Program-made: the position numbers and the translations under genes
Source of the DNA: Kappaphycus alvarezii
Taxonomy: Eukaryota > Rhodophyta > Florideophyceae > Gigartinales > Solieriaceae
DNA length: 64,000 nt
NCBI GenBank assembly: GCA_002205965.3
Contig: NADL03000758.1
Span: forward strand, 1,612,001-1,676,000
Direction: 5' to 3'
Notes under the pieces: model-generated
What the model was told of the DNA's origin: nothing
Seen by the model: only the letters and a program-made list of their open reading frames with translations
Databases searched by the model: none
Shown: positions 53,966-64,000 of the stretch, in pieces
How positions within the stretch are numbered: position 1 is the stretch's first letter
Layout of the letters: every line of letters begins with the position of its first letter

Positions 53966-56130
53966 ACAATATTTACAACGAAGGGGCTCGGGTTATTATG
54001 CAACCAGTGCACCAGTCACGGATAATGCTCACAGCCGTTGTCCTATCCCTTCAATCTGCTCTAGCACGTCTCTTCCCAGCCTATGACGATAATGAGTCGA
54101 AACTGTTCCACTTGGAACCAAATTGCTTCCGTTCGTGTTTCCAAACTGAGAAACACGGAGTTAAGTGACTATAAAAGCCTCTTTTGTCAAATTTAGTGTC
54201 GTTCTTGGTTTCATGATCGGTCCGTTGGAACCCGTGGGCCGCAAAGGAGAATTTTGAGGCGCAGATGTCTCTTTGGGTGCCGTTAGCGGTGTGGGAGCTG
54301 CCGTGGACGGCGGTAGAGATTTATGTGAAACTGGTGCCATTTCAGGTGCCATATTCGGTCTGTCTTCTGCTCCAAACTGCGAAGGAGAAGAGTGGGTCAT
54401 GATTGGGTCCGCAAAAAGGACCATGAGATGTAAATTTATCAGTAGTGCTATGAAATGTTGTTGTTATTTATGCATCTTCTATAATTCTTGTGGGCCGACT
54501 AAACTCAAGCCAGTTATCACAGAAGTAATTTAAAAAGGGCTCTGAAAGATAGTCCAAAGATAGAGTGCTTAAAACAACACCTTGCGCCGGCACGAAAACG
54601 TCAAAAATGACCACATACCGTATGGCTTCTTGTAATCAATACTGTATATGGATCATTGATGCCGTAACGTAAATTTGGTAAAAATAGCAAATGAAACATA
54701 TATGTATGAATCCAAGCAGTGTTGATATCGCAATTGTTTGCCGTTGAATATGTTTGTACGGAATTTGTACGAAAAATTGTACGGCATAAGTCCTATATTT
54801 TCCAGAATTTGAAAGGTAGTTCATATCAAATTACAGATAAAGCGGAAATTTACCTACAGTAGTTCTGAAATATTACAATCAAATGTTACTGACACTGGTT
54901 TAGTGATAATACTCTAAATTGGTATTGTGTGGGTGGATTAATTTTACTGTACTGTATTTTTTCAGCTAGTCTACGTTCCACAGCTGAACTTCGCCCTTGG
55001 GTATCGGATTATACAGGTTAAAAGTCCGATATGGTGCTGCAACTCGCACAGAATCACCAATAATAATAACTAAGACATTAACAATAGCAACGTAGCTGTT
55101 CCTACCTACTTAAAGTGCTCGTTATAGCACTGAAAATCTGCCAACAGAAAAATCTCATCAACTGGGGAAGAATACGATAAATTTTTCCCTTTTGTCTGTA
55201 AAAGGAGTTTACATATGCGCTTTCTGACTATTTGCGATTGTGATGCACTTTGCCGTACTGTACGATACTAAACTGCATGCTCAACTTTCGTTAAGGGTGA
55301 GCTGCAGGAAAAGCCTTTAAATACATACATTTCAATCATTTCCGAGTGTTTTCAGCTTCTGCATTGCTTAGTCTTTTATGAACACAGTGAATGGGTCATA
55401 GTAATTACAAATAGGGTATTTACAAATGTCAAGGTGTAAAGTATTTTGTATATCTTTTTCAAGGTCTCTCGGTGATTTTCAAAGTATTGAACTTGTCTTT
55501 CTCGATTTTATATACTTTCAATTGTAAATACCTAAGTAAATCGAGAAATAAAATCTTTGAAACGTACAGTAACTGTAAGAACTTTCGAACTGTTGTTGCA
55601 TAAAAACACATATCTTCAGAGTTTTGGCGGAATATTTCAATATTTACATATTTATACAAAGTGTATTTACGTCCGCGCCTTCTCAAGAAAAGGACGAGAA
55701 AAAGTATTCAAAAAATGGGCAAATAAACTGTACAAATAGTCTATAAACCCCCTAAATAAACTGTACAAATAGTCTATAAACCCCCCTAAAGCAAAAAAAT
55801 AACAAAAATGACACGCGAGACAGCACTAAGGAGCTCATAGGGAACTGGTGGCTTGGCCCTTTTAGCAGAGAAATTGGAGAGAGAAACTCAGAGGCGCAAG
55901 AGTACGACTGTTTCCGAGAAAAATCTTAATCCAATGAGTACAACGATATTGATGTACCATATTTGACTTGATCTACAGCACGGGAAACATAAAATATTTC
56001 CGACATGACTAATTTCATTGCGCAAGAATTCCAACCCACTTGGGGAACGTTTTCTAGCTTTATCAATGCTAGCTACAACTTAAAAAGAGTACATTACTCT
56101 CAAATAAGGTAAAAGGACGATTTATTCACG
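53966..56130. other. AT-rich spacer
   Basis: A minus-strand frame at 54424-54161 (Pro/Ser/Thr-rich) could be a detached exon of the preceding candidate gene but has no motif. The remainder, about 54.45-56.1 kb, is AT-rich with no gene; GTACTGTA-type words occur near 54945 and 55254. Confidence 0.4.
55721..55787. repeat. 33-bp tandem duplication
   Basis: The block starting AAATAAACTGTACAAATAGT and ending in a C-run plus T occurs at 55721-55753 and again from 55754, with one extra C in the second copy. It is noncoding. Confidence 0.9.
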
Positions 56131-56944
56131 GTGTTGACTTTGTTAAAAATTGAGAGAGCTTGGGACTTTGTGGGAAAAGCGTTTAGTATAGGTAGGTCGA
56201 CTTTTGAAGGACACCTATCATCGTTAATATATACACTCTCTGATGAATTTTACCGTTTTCGGTCAATGTTCCCTCCCAGTACTGGACGTTTGAAAAACTG
56301 TGTCGCAGGAAGAAGCAGTTAAAAATTTCCCTTACGCTCGTTATACTGCTAACGTCACATTTCAGAACAGCAACAGGCCAAGCGGAAATTTGCTAACAGA
56401 TAATTTTCTGTTCAGCAATATTTTTACGGACTGAAGGATGAGGTTTCAGTTTTACAAACTTGCATGCCTAGTGGATGCTCAAACCCTTGTCCCGACTCTG
56501 TGTCTGATATTGGCATTTTCATCAAAATTTGGAGTGGCTTGAAAAGCAACTTGAGAAGATGGAAAGCCAGATAGCAGAACCAGAAGAAGATAAGGGGCCT
56601 CTTCGTTTGGAAAATATTTGACAGTTCTTACTGATAAGTGATACCAAGGTGCTTTGGAGTTTACGAGAGCTGTGTATCCTCTGAAGATTTATCGTGAGAG
56701 GCATATATTCAATAAGACTACAAATATAGATGGAATAAGAATTTTTATGCTGCAGTTTTCCGTATTTGCATGGGTTCGGCGAGCATGCACGTCATATGGT
56801 ACTCTTTGCGAGCGACTTACCAGATTCTTTACGTGCATGAGAGGAATAGTTTGGACAAAATTGAATAAGAAAACACTCGTAAAAGGGCGAGAGAATAGGC
56901 CTAGTACCGGAGTAAATGGCATAGGCGAACGGGGGTTCAGTTGA
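56131..56944 (+). pseudogene. DDE transposase fragment (DDE_Tnp_4 type)
   Basis: Plus-strand pieces: WDFVGKAFSIGRSTFEGHL (the segment before the catalytic domain), then QQYFYGLKDEVSVLQT with SGCSNPCPDSVSDIGIF (first acidic box), then a D-K-stop-Y-Q-G box at about 56632-56652 that in the family is DKGYQG, and PLKIYRERHIF. A TGA replaces the glycine codon of that box. The tail to 56944 no longer matches. It is related to, but not a copy of, the fragment at 41.6-42.1 kb. Confidence 0.65.
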
Positions 56945-57198
56945 GGGCTCGCACCTCATCAAACTATCCATCTGATCTGGAGACTCAGATTGAGATGATT
57001 CGCAGTACAGTGTGCCACGTAGTGCTTGGAATTACTGCTTATTTTTGTGTTTACAACTTGGACTGTTCGAAAATGCGCAGTCAGTGCCCTTTTCGAAGCC
57101 ATTCCGTTACAGTACCCTAATCCGCCTTGAGATTCAATGCTGTATTTACTCAATAACTTTGTGTAAGATCCAGTGATCCGAAAAACACTGAGATGTTG
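56945..57198. other. flank of the copia element
   Basis: Short AT-rich stretch before the left LTR. Nothing is recognised. Confidence 0.4.
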
Positions 57199-57440
57199 TG
57201 GAGACAAAAATCCATACTCATACTCTCAGTCAGACTATATAGCACTACAGCACGTTCAAAGTCTATAGTATCCTTCAACAGGTCGTGTATCTTTTAATGT
57301 TACCTGACACTCGCTTAAATTCTCAATAATCTAAGCGGTTGTTGTTTGAATCAGGTTACTCCCTGACCATTGCTGGGAAGGAGTACTTAAGACAAGTTTG
57401 ATGTCGAGAATCAAGTCTACTAAAGAGCACATCTTTGTCA
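57199..57440 (+). repeat. left LTR of copia element
   Basis: About 242 bp from TGGAGACAAAAATCC to CTTTGTCA, matching 63412-63661 with some 85-90% identity by eye, with small indels. It starts TG and ends CA as LTRs do. Shared landmarks are CCTTCAACAGGTCGTG, CTTTTAATGTTACCTGACAC and TAAAGAGCAC. No primer-binding site complementary to a tRNA was recognised just after it. Confidence 0.85.
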
Positions 57441-58098
57441 GTTTTTGTATTTCGATTTGCTTCATTCGTGTTCATACGCAAGTGCGTTTTGTCCACATTC
57501 CGGAGGAAGGTCAAGCGCGGAAGCGTTTAAAAGTTCTGGCGCCATTTGTTTAAAGCACTTCGCGTCAGGACAGATTTTATTTCGAACCTTAGTCTTCATC
57601 TGTTGAGAGCATTTCGCGACTGAGTCAAGTCATCTAACCTTCGCCGGACTCGATATCGTCACTTAGAATTAATTCAGGCGGACAACATAATTCAAACTAC
57701 AACTTATCTCCTACTTTTTGAAGCTTCATTACCGCTGCAAACGTTTGCGAGAGTTTCATTTGGTTATAAAAGAAAGTAAATATTCAAGATAGTTAATCTC
57801 TACCAAGAGGAAACGCTGCAACGCGAAAAATCATCCACATCTTGTTCCCCAACTATCTTGTCTTCAATACAATTACCTCTAACAATACCTTCGCCTAGTC
57901 CAGTCTCTTCAGAAGATTTGAGTCAACACGGCTGATCGCCGTAATAATCGCCCAATTCGTCAGCTCCATGGCAATCAGGACAATCTTAACCACGACGTAA
58001 ATCCCAATGCCCGCAAAAATGTTATTCAACCTCTTCAAATCAGTTGGGATCGTGTTGCTGCCCGGAATGAAGAACAACACACCTTACCAGACTTCTTC
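57441..58098 (+). other. copia leader region
   Basis: Untranslated leader and start of gag are expected here. No long frame is visible; a minus-strand frame at 58080-57895 is a mirror image of gag sense. Confidence 0.45.
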
Positions 58099-59508
58099 AT
58101 GTTGTTCGGCGAGTTTCATTATGGAATTCAAGGTGATGAACTTCGCTCAGCCATTAAGAAACGACTTTCGATATGGAAATTTTCACGAGTCGAAGTACTG
58201 AGTAACGCAAACATACTCAAGTATATAAAAATGTTTTTGGAAGACCGCGATGTTACAATTCCTCCATTCTATCGCGGAACTAACTTGAAAATGATCCGCA
58301 TAATAGCAGCCATATGTAACGAGGACGATTTCAGAGAGGAAGTTCATATAGCACTCACCCGATACAACGCCTATCGCAACGGAGACATCCCGACTAACAA
58401 CAGTATTACCACGCCAAGGGAACTGCAAACACCTGGCCGGATAATACACGTTGATCGGAATCAGGACCGCGTCGACAGCTCCATTTTGGTGAGCCTGAGC
58501 AGAATATTTCCAGTGCGTACAGCAAGGTACATTCTTGTCACAAGAAAGATAGCTCCAAATTTGGTGGCTTAACAGAAGAGAACCTTCAGCTCTCACTTAC
58601 CCAATATGATCATAGTTGCAGAATTAAGAATGTTAACGCCCAACAGAAAGTACAATTCTTTCATGTCATTTTCAATGAGGAAGCCCTGCAGTTCTACTAT
58701 TCCAAGCTCAGTGATGTACAGGACTGGAGAATACTCGATCATGCATTTCAACAGAGATACAGTAGCATGGCCCGCATGCGAAGCATCGAAGACGAAGTAG
58801 GTATCCTCAATATTGATCCACTCATGGACACAAGTGAACATGCCTGGATCGCTCTGCAAAAACTCGCTCGAAGAATCAAAGCTCTCGTTCCGTAGTGTCC
58901 ACACGGACGCACTCGTGACTGTGACAAAAGAGCCGCTTTGTACCAAGCCGTCAGATTGATGGACTGGGCTGACGCGCCCATTACCGCGATGACCCAAGGA
59001 GACAATACTTACAAAAAGCTACTCGATGACCTTACTTTGGCCGAGCAAAACCACCGCATCAAACAAATCCTCAAAGTAAAAAACGGCCACAAGCAAATCA
59101 CCACGTCATTATTCATCTGTCACCCCATCATACAAAGCCGTTCTCTCTAAGTTGGGTAATACCCAAGGTGCTGTGAACTGGTTCCAAGGTCAAGCACGTC
59201 ATGGCAGAGATCCATGAGCTCCATGACGTAGGAAGCCAACGTCAAAAAAAGACGCCAAATGTTTCAACTGCGGAAGTGGTGATCATGTCACAATGCCGTG
59301 CACCCAACCGAAGGATGATGATCGATTTATGCGCCACCCAATTAAGTTAATGCTTCGTAACAAATCAGCAGCCGAACAAGTTAAAATATTGAAAAAAGTA
59401 TTATCTGAGCAGTCAGATCACATCAATTTTTTGTCCGAGATTCTCTGTACAGTTATGGACGATAATCAAAAGCCTTTGTCGCGCACAGTGGACAATGCGC
59501 TTGAGTAG
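58099..59508 (+). pseudogene. copia gag with CCHC zinc knuckle
   Basis: Frame 58099-58572 (157 codons) gives a helical gag N-terminus (DELRSAIKKRLSIWKFSRVE). Interrupted frames follow (DPLMDTSEHAWIALQKLARR; LYQAVRLMDWADAPITAMT), then a nucleic-acid-binding knuckle at 59260-59301 reading CFNCGSGDHVTMPC, a perfect C-x2-C-x4-H-x4-C. The end of gag (59293-59508) is open. Stops in the middle prevent a full product. Confidence 0.7.
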
Positions 59509-60426
59509 AAACGCTCGCCTACAGAGGATGCCAGGTAATTACAGCCAGTACTGTAAGCTTTGGTAATAATCTCGAGATCATTCCGTACTTAGACATCTCC
59601 TTTCTAGCCGGGGACTCTCCCCATCCTAGGGCATCGATCATCTACCACTGTGAACACCTGAGTAAACCCAAGTTCTGGATTGTAAGGAGGAATCCGTTTG
59701 CTAACCGGGAGGTTCAGCAACCTGTAGCTATTTGGGAGAAGGTTTCAGGGCACCCGGGATAGTTCAAGGAGACGTAGTGCGATAGATCGCTCGAGGAGAA
59801 CCAGGAAAAACAGAATTTACATCTACCATCAATCATCTATTTTCTGTTACCGTACGTGGCCATCTGACAGCCTTCCACTGTAGACCAAGACACAGATTAC
59901 AGTAACGATGACAGTGACTCGTCACACAGCTCACGCTCGGATGAAGAGTCCATCTCTGGGCTCCTCCGGATCCTCAAGACATCATGTTCACCCAAACAGA
60001 GCGTCCACAAACCGGACGCTATTCGGATGTACGGCAAAGACGCAGTCCGCTTAATTCCGATTCCGGTTCAGCTGAGCGATCAGCAACACTCTTGAATGAT
60101 GATATGGTTTCCACTGCACCTCTTATCACTACACGCGAGGCCATCACAGGCATATTCTCATCTCTCAACCTTGTTGCACAACTCTCATCCCTATCCGATA
60201 CCCTTCCGAACAAATCAGAAAACACCTCGGAGCAGTTTTTTCGATGGGGGGCACACGATTGTCATACCAGTATGCCCCGAAAATCAAACACCCCCATGAT
60301 CGGAATAAATTCCGCAAAACCGCCGGAAGAAGACGTCAGTCACCCATAAAAAATGTGCGTTTTGGAGACAGGACCGTGAAGGAAGTACTCTATTGAGCAA
60401 ACCAATTCTACTCCTCAAGTCCAAAC
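59509..60426 (+). other. copia gag-pol spacer
   Basis: Low-confidence polyprotein linker. A frame at 59984-60349 is rich in Ser, Thr and Arg and lies between gag and the protease; no domain is seen. Confidence 0.4.
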
Positions 60427-60852
60427 AAATTTGAGGGAGCCTGTTTAGATACTGAAGCCCAACTCTCTTGCATTGGCAAACCCCAAGCCAAAGCTTTATG
60501 CCGGATGCTCAAGCGCAAATTTCGACTAAACCCCTCGGAATATAGTTTCAAATTTGGAGACGATTTCTTCATGAGTATCGGCAGAATGCCCGTTCACATA
60601 CCTACCCTGGACAGCATGTTCCTCGAGATTACCGTAGATGTGATTGACGCCGATGTTCCTATGCTCATCAGGCTGGAAGTCCTTGACAAAAATCAGCTCG
60701 TTGCCGACAATGTTGAAAACGTACTATACAGTCGTCGGTTGGGCTGGAAGTTACCCCTCATTCTTCAACATAAGCACATGTATATTAAATGGGACACTAC
60801 TGTGTCACTATACACAAGAGCCGAGCTAAAAAGTCTACACTGCCCCTTCTGA
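60427..60852 (+). pseudogene. copia aspartic protease region
   Basis: The active-site motif expected as D-T/S-G-A reads CLDTEAQLSC (Asp codon 60448-60450; Glu in place of Gly at 60454-60456). The rest follows in an open 115-codon frame: DDFFMSIGRMPVHIP, VDVIDADVPMLIRLEVLD and GWKLPLILQHKHMYIKW. The loss of the glycine next to the catalytic residue should abolish activity. Confidence 0.65.
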
Positions 60853-61052
60853 CACCCGTCCGCAACAAAGCTGTTTAATCTGCTACGTCGATTGAAACCT
60901 ACCGAAACATCCAAAGAAACACTAGAGAACCTAGAAGAGATCTTGAAGGCGTGTCACACATGTCAAAAGTTTAGCAAGGGTCGACACCGTTTTCGCGTTT
61001 CATTCCCACAAAGTGACTGGTTTGGCTAAACGGTAAAACAGCACTGCATGTC

Positions 61053-61666
61053 TTCGACACACATACTCACTTCTCCACCGCGATGTTCTTGCCTGACAAG
61101 TCGACTAAGACTATCTGGCACACTTTTATCATTTGTTGGGTAGCAGCGTACGTCGGTTATCCGGATAAGGTTCGCATTCACCAAGATAGCGTTCTCAAAA
61201 GCAGAGAATTCGACACTCTAGCAAAGTCTGCAGGAATACAAGTACAATTATCTGAGGTACACTCCCAAAATGCACTGGGTGCTGGTGAGAGATATCACGC
61301 ACCTTTATGGCTAATGTTTTTGCGCATCCTCGAAGATGTTCCAGACCTAGATCAACATATGGCACTACAATTGGCTGTAAAGGTCATGTACGATACCACA
61401 GGCCCCGATGGTCTGGTACCATCTCTGCTAGTTTTTGGAACAGTACCACGGTTTCCTCCGCAGTCTTCCCCGCTATTGTCCCCTCCAAACGAATGCACGC
61501 TATGAATGTTGCGCGAACTGAGATGGCAAACATCACAGCCGAACTTAAGATTCAACTTGCACTTCGCGAGAAGGTCCCTCCCGCAACAGACTACCTAGTA
61601 CATGCCGGGAATTCAGTTTATGTCTGGCTAAGAAGACAAAAAGGTGGCGCGGACCGTTTCTGGTGA
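61053..61666 (+). pseudogene. copia integrase catalytic core
   Basis: The D,D,E triad is visible: Asp at 61056-61058 (VFDTHTHFSTA), Asp at 61195-61197 (RIHQDSVLKSREF, about 46 residues later) and Glu at 61287-61289 (GAGERYHAPL, 30 residues later). The frame 61083-61505 is open, then sense moves to 61500-61666 (ANITAELKIQLALRE, VYVWLRRQKGG). The zinc region upstream (about 60.85-61.0 kb: CKAC-like CHTCQKFSKG) is cut by stops. Confidence 0.75.
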
Positions 61667-61743
61667 CGAAAACATTCGAACGCAACGTTTGGGTTCGAAG
61701 ACCAGACACATAAGCGCAGTATTCGCTTGATCACGTCATCCCA

Positions 61744-62730
61744 GTGGCAAAAGCAGACTTAAACCCACTGTCGCACATAAATTATTCTTTATCCTCACCA
61801 AGGCAACTAAAAAGCCCAGTACGAGTGTATCTTACTGAATTCCTAAGGCTCTGTGATCCGCAAGATCAAAACTCTCGCTTTGATGAAGCTCTTCTTAAAG
61901 AAATCAAAGTTTTACTGGATCGCAGCATATTCGAAGTGGTATTACGCGAAGAGCTATCATCCAACGCAAACATTTTAGGTGGTCGTTTCGTCCTTTCGAT
62001 TAAAAGTAAGGATACAGACATAGAACTATATAAGGCTCGTTACGGTGTACAAGGGCATAGCGGCAAAGAGGTCCATCAGTTGGTAGATCCCGCCACAACA
62101 CTAAGACAAATTTCCGTGCGCCTATAAATCGCCCTAGTGGCAATTTTCAGTTTTCGTTTATGGTCACAAGACGTGACGCAAACATATCTACAATCTGCAG
62201 GAAAGTTTCTCCGTGATGTTTATGTCAAGCCCCCAAAGGAACTCCAATTAGCTCCCAATCAGCTGCTAAAACTAATTCAACCCTTGTATGGCTTAACCGA
62301 CGATGGTGATTATTGGGACGCAACTATAACTCAGCATCTCAAAGATGACTTTTAAATCCAATATGAAGCATTTGATATACGTCTTTTTTTCACAAAAATT
62401 CATGGCAAACTCGTTGGTCTCTCCGGTATCTACGTGTACGACAGTTTTCATGCCCGGAATGAGGAGTTCCTGAACTTAACAAAGAAAACTGAACAGAAGT
62501 TCGACTCCAAACCGAGGGATATGGATAAGTTCAAATTCACTGGCATTCATGTCGACAAAACAGAGAATGTGATTCTACTGCACCAGACGGAGTACCTGAA
62601 GCGCATTAATCCATTGCCATCTGACGCGACTTATCGCGACTTCTGCTGGCTTCGACAAAAACTCCAATGGCTGACAAATCTACGCCCTGACATTGCGTAC
62701 GCCGTTAATATATCTTCCCAGATCACATAA
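61744..62730 (+). pseudogene. copia reverse transcriptase
   Basis: Frames 61744-62127 (FDEALLKEIKVLLDRSIFEVV, KARYGVQGH, DPATTLRQ), 62137-62355 (DVTQTYLQSAG, DVYVKPPKE, LIQPLYGLTDDGDYW) and 62434-62730 (EEFLNLTKKTEQKFDSKP, FTGIHVDKTENVILLHQTEY, LRPDIAYAVNISSQ). The active site, YVDD in the family, reads Y-V-Y-D at 62431-62442, so one catalytic Asp is lost. Two stops and a frame change also interrupt it. Confidence 0.85.
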
Positions 62731-62808
62731 AAACAATTCAGCCCTACCTCTATCTCATTCATCAACAAAAGTGTCAAAGATGCACACAAATATCCGAAGC
62801 GCAGTATC

Positions 62809-63350
62809 TTGCAACAAAAGCTGGACTTCAATTCTCTCCATCTTCGTCTCTATGCTGATGGATCTTTTGCAGACAACGAAGACCTATCCACACAGCTCGG
62901 TTACCTTTTTCTGGTATGCGACAAGCATGGAAAGTGTAACATTCTCACTATAGCACGCACTAATACCGCTGTATTGTACGTTCTGTACTGGGTGGGGAGA
63001 CCTATGCTTTCAGTGACGGAATAGACTTCGGCCTCACCATCAAACATGATCTCGAACGCATGTTGGGACGTAAACTACGCGTCAGAATGTTTACAAACTC
63101 AAAATCACTGTTTGATGTGATGGTGAAGAATACCACAACTTCCGAAAAGAGACTCATGCTCAATGTGCAAGAGATGCGTGAAGCTTACGAACGCATGGAA
63201 GTCAATTATGTAGCATGGCTACGCAGTGAATACAACCCTGCTGACGCATTATCCAAAGTGAAGGAGAACGCCGTCCTTAATCGCATTATCGATGAAGGCA
63301 TCGTGGACCATCCCGTGGAACAGTGGGTCATTCGGAGAGAAACTGTATAA
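62809..63350 (+). pseudogene. copia RNase H
   Basis: The first part reads LRLYADGSFADNEDL (catalytic Asp) in 62809-63024. The second (63060-63350) reads RVRMFTNSKSLFDVMVKN, where the family has TDSKSL, so an Asp is replaced by Asn. It ends with VAWLRSEYNPADALSK, the usual copia RNase H end. A stop at 63022-63024 separates the parts. Confidence 0.8.
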
Positions 63351-63398
63351 TGCCTCTGTGTTAAATTTCCGACCCGTATCGCAGACCTGTTTTCTTTC

Positions 63399-63408
63399 GA
63401 GGGGGAGA
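63399..63408 (+). other. polypurine tract of copia element
   Basis: The purine run GAGGGGGAGA lies 3 nt upstream of the right LTR start, where plus-strand DNA synthesis would be primed. Confidence 0.7.
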
Positions 63409-63411
63409 CTC

Positions 63412-63661
63412 TGGAGACAACAATCCATACTCATACTTTCAGTCAGATACTATAGCATTACAGCACGTTCATGGTCTACAGTATCCTTCAACAGGTCGTG
63501 CATCTTTTAATGTTACCTGACACCCGCTTACATTCTCAATCATCTAAGCGGTCGTTGTTTGACTCAAGTTACTCCAAGACCTTCCCGCTAGGAAGGAGTA
63601 CTTAAAGACAGGTTTGATGTCGAGAGTCAAGTCTAATAAAGAGCACACATCTTTGATGACA
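63412..63661 (+). repeat. right LTR of copia element
   Basis: About 250 bp from TGGAGACAACAATCC to TTTGATGACA, partner of 57199-57440. It carries an AATAAA polyadenylation-like signal at 63635-63640 before the probable end of transcripts; the left copy has CTAAAG there. Confidence 0.85.
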
Positions 63662-64000
63662 GCAGCATTACAGCTGCCATGTCTCACAATTCTACTGTAA
63701 TGTGGAACTAGCATGCGCCGCCGTATTTGTTCCGGACGGATTAGCCGTCCTCCTCCCGGACCGGGGGCAAGGAGAAACACAAGTAGTAAAGAGACCTCAA
63801 AGTCCTGCTACTTATCTCCTCAAACCTATTAATCCTCCACTCCTTTCATCCCCCCTTTTACGTCGTTCCTTTATTCATCCGCACTTTGGGCTTGGACCCA
63901 TCGTATCAGAGTCGCGCGAAAATCCGGATTTCGCGGCTCTTCTGAGTTTGCCATGGCAACCACTAGCAGCAATGCGGATGCCCGCATTAATGCACATGCG
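63662..64000 (+). other. right flank with a possible gene start at 63953
   Basis: A C/T-rich stretch leads to an ATG at 63953-63955 in strong context (GCCATGG), with an open frame (MATTSSNADARINAHA) running off the window. The leader style resembles both the host genes and the gag start of YR element 2. With only 16 codons no product can be named. Confidence 0.25.

Larger units (their letters stand above)
57199..63661 (+). mobile_element. Ty1/copia LTR retrotransposon, inactive
   Basis: A 6.5-kb plus-strand element with two LTRs. Internal order is gag with CCHC knuckle (58.1-59.5 kb), a spacer, aspartic protease (60.4-60.85 kb), integrase (61.05-61.7 kb), RT (61.74-62.73 kb) and RNase H (62.8-63.35 kb), and a purine tract (63399-63408) just before the right LTR. 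Protease-integrase-RT-RNase H is the defining order of Ty1/copia elements. Many stops and frame changes, and altered protease, RT and RNase H active sites, show it no longer moves on its own. No clear target-site duplication was found at the assumed ends. Confidence 0.88.

Noticed and set aside
54161-54424. 87-codon minus frame rich in Pro, Ser and Thr
   Set aside because: Low complexity and isolated; could be an exon of the 51.6-54.0 kb candidate but cannot be supported alone.
1-64000. CRISPR arrays, operons, Shine-Dalgarno sites or other bacterial features
   Set aside because: No regularly spaced repeats, and gene structure, tRNA intron and retroelements are eukaryotic.

Overview
The window looks like nuclear DNA of a photosynthetic eukaryote with few, very short introns and a high transposon load. 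The best guess is a florideophyte red alga of the Chondrus type; this is inference from gene structure and content, not from a database match. Supporting points are a nuclear siroheme-pathway methyltransferase with a plastid-type leader, a tRNA-Ala with a canonical eukaryotic intron, candidate GT-AG introns of about 35-40 nt, and retroelement families known from algae.

Layout. Positions 1-2.2 kb are gene-free. Positions 2.5-11.7 kb hold two related tyrosine-recombinase retrotransposons (DIRS/Ngaro-like). The first (2.5-6.7 kb, minus) is dead. The second (7.3-11.7 kb, plus) has a broken gag/RT part but an open recombinase gene with all catalytic residues visible. A LINE tail and an intron-containing tRNA-Ala(CGC) follow at 12.9-13.6 kb. 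Positions 15.4-26.8 kb are a compact island of host genes: a proline-rich PH-domain protein, an organellar endonuclease III (NTH1), a large helical protein of unknown function, a tandem-BRCT protein resembling nibrin/NBS1, and uroporphyrinogen-III C-methyltransferase. Short TACAGTAC/GTACTGTA motifs crowd the spaces between and around these genes.

From 27 to 63.7 kb the sequence is mostly decayed transposons: at least three copies of one LINE superfamily (30.5, 31.7 and 36.3 kb), two pogo/Tigger-like transposases (33.6-36.1 and 40.2-41.2 kb), an IS5/Harbinger-type DDE fragment (41.6 kb), a Ty1/copia relic on the minus strand (42.3-46.1 kb), a PIF/Harbinger-type pair of transposase and SANT/NAM-like protein (47.3-49.5 kb), another DDE fragment (56.1 kb), and a Ty1/copia element with recognisable LTRs (57.2-63.7 kb). 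An intact 273-codon orphan frame sits among them (39.1-40.0 kb), and an unrecognised, probably multi-exon minus-strand gene or fossil lies at 51.6-54.0 kb.

Several host genes carry single reading-frame breaks, two of them at G-runs (uroporphyrinogen methyltransferase and the helical protein). These are more likely base-count errors or tiny introns than true pseudogenes, because the coding sense continues cleanly on both sides. Breaks in the transposons look like ordinary decay, including premature stops and altered active sites in reverse transcriptases.
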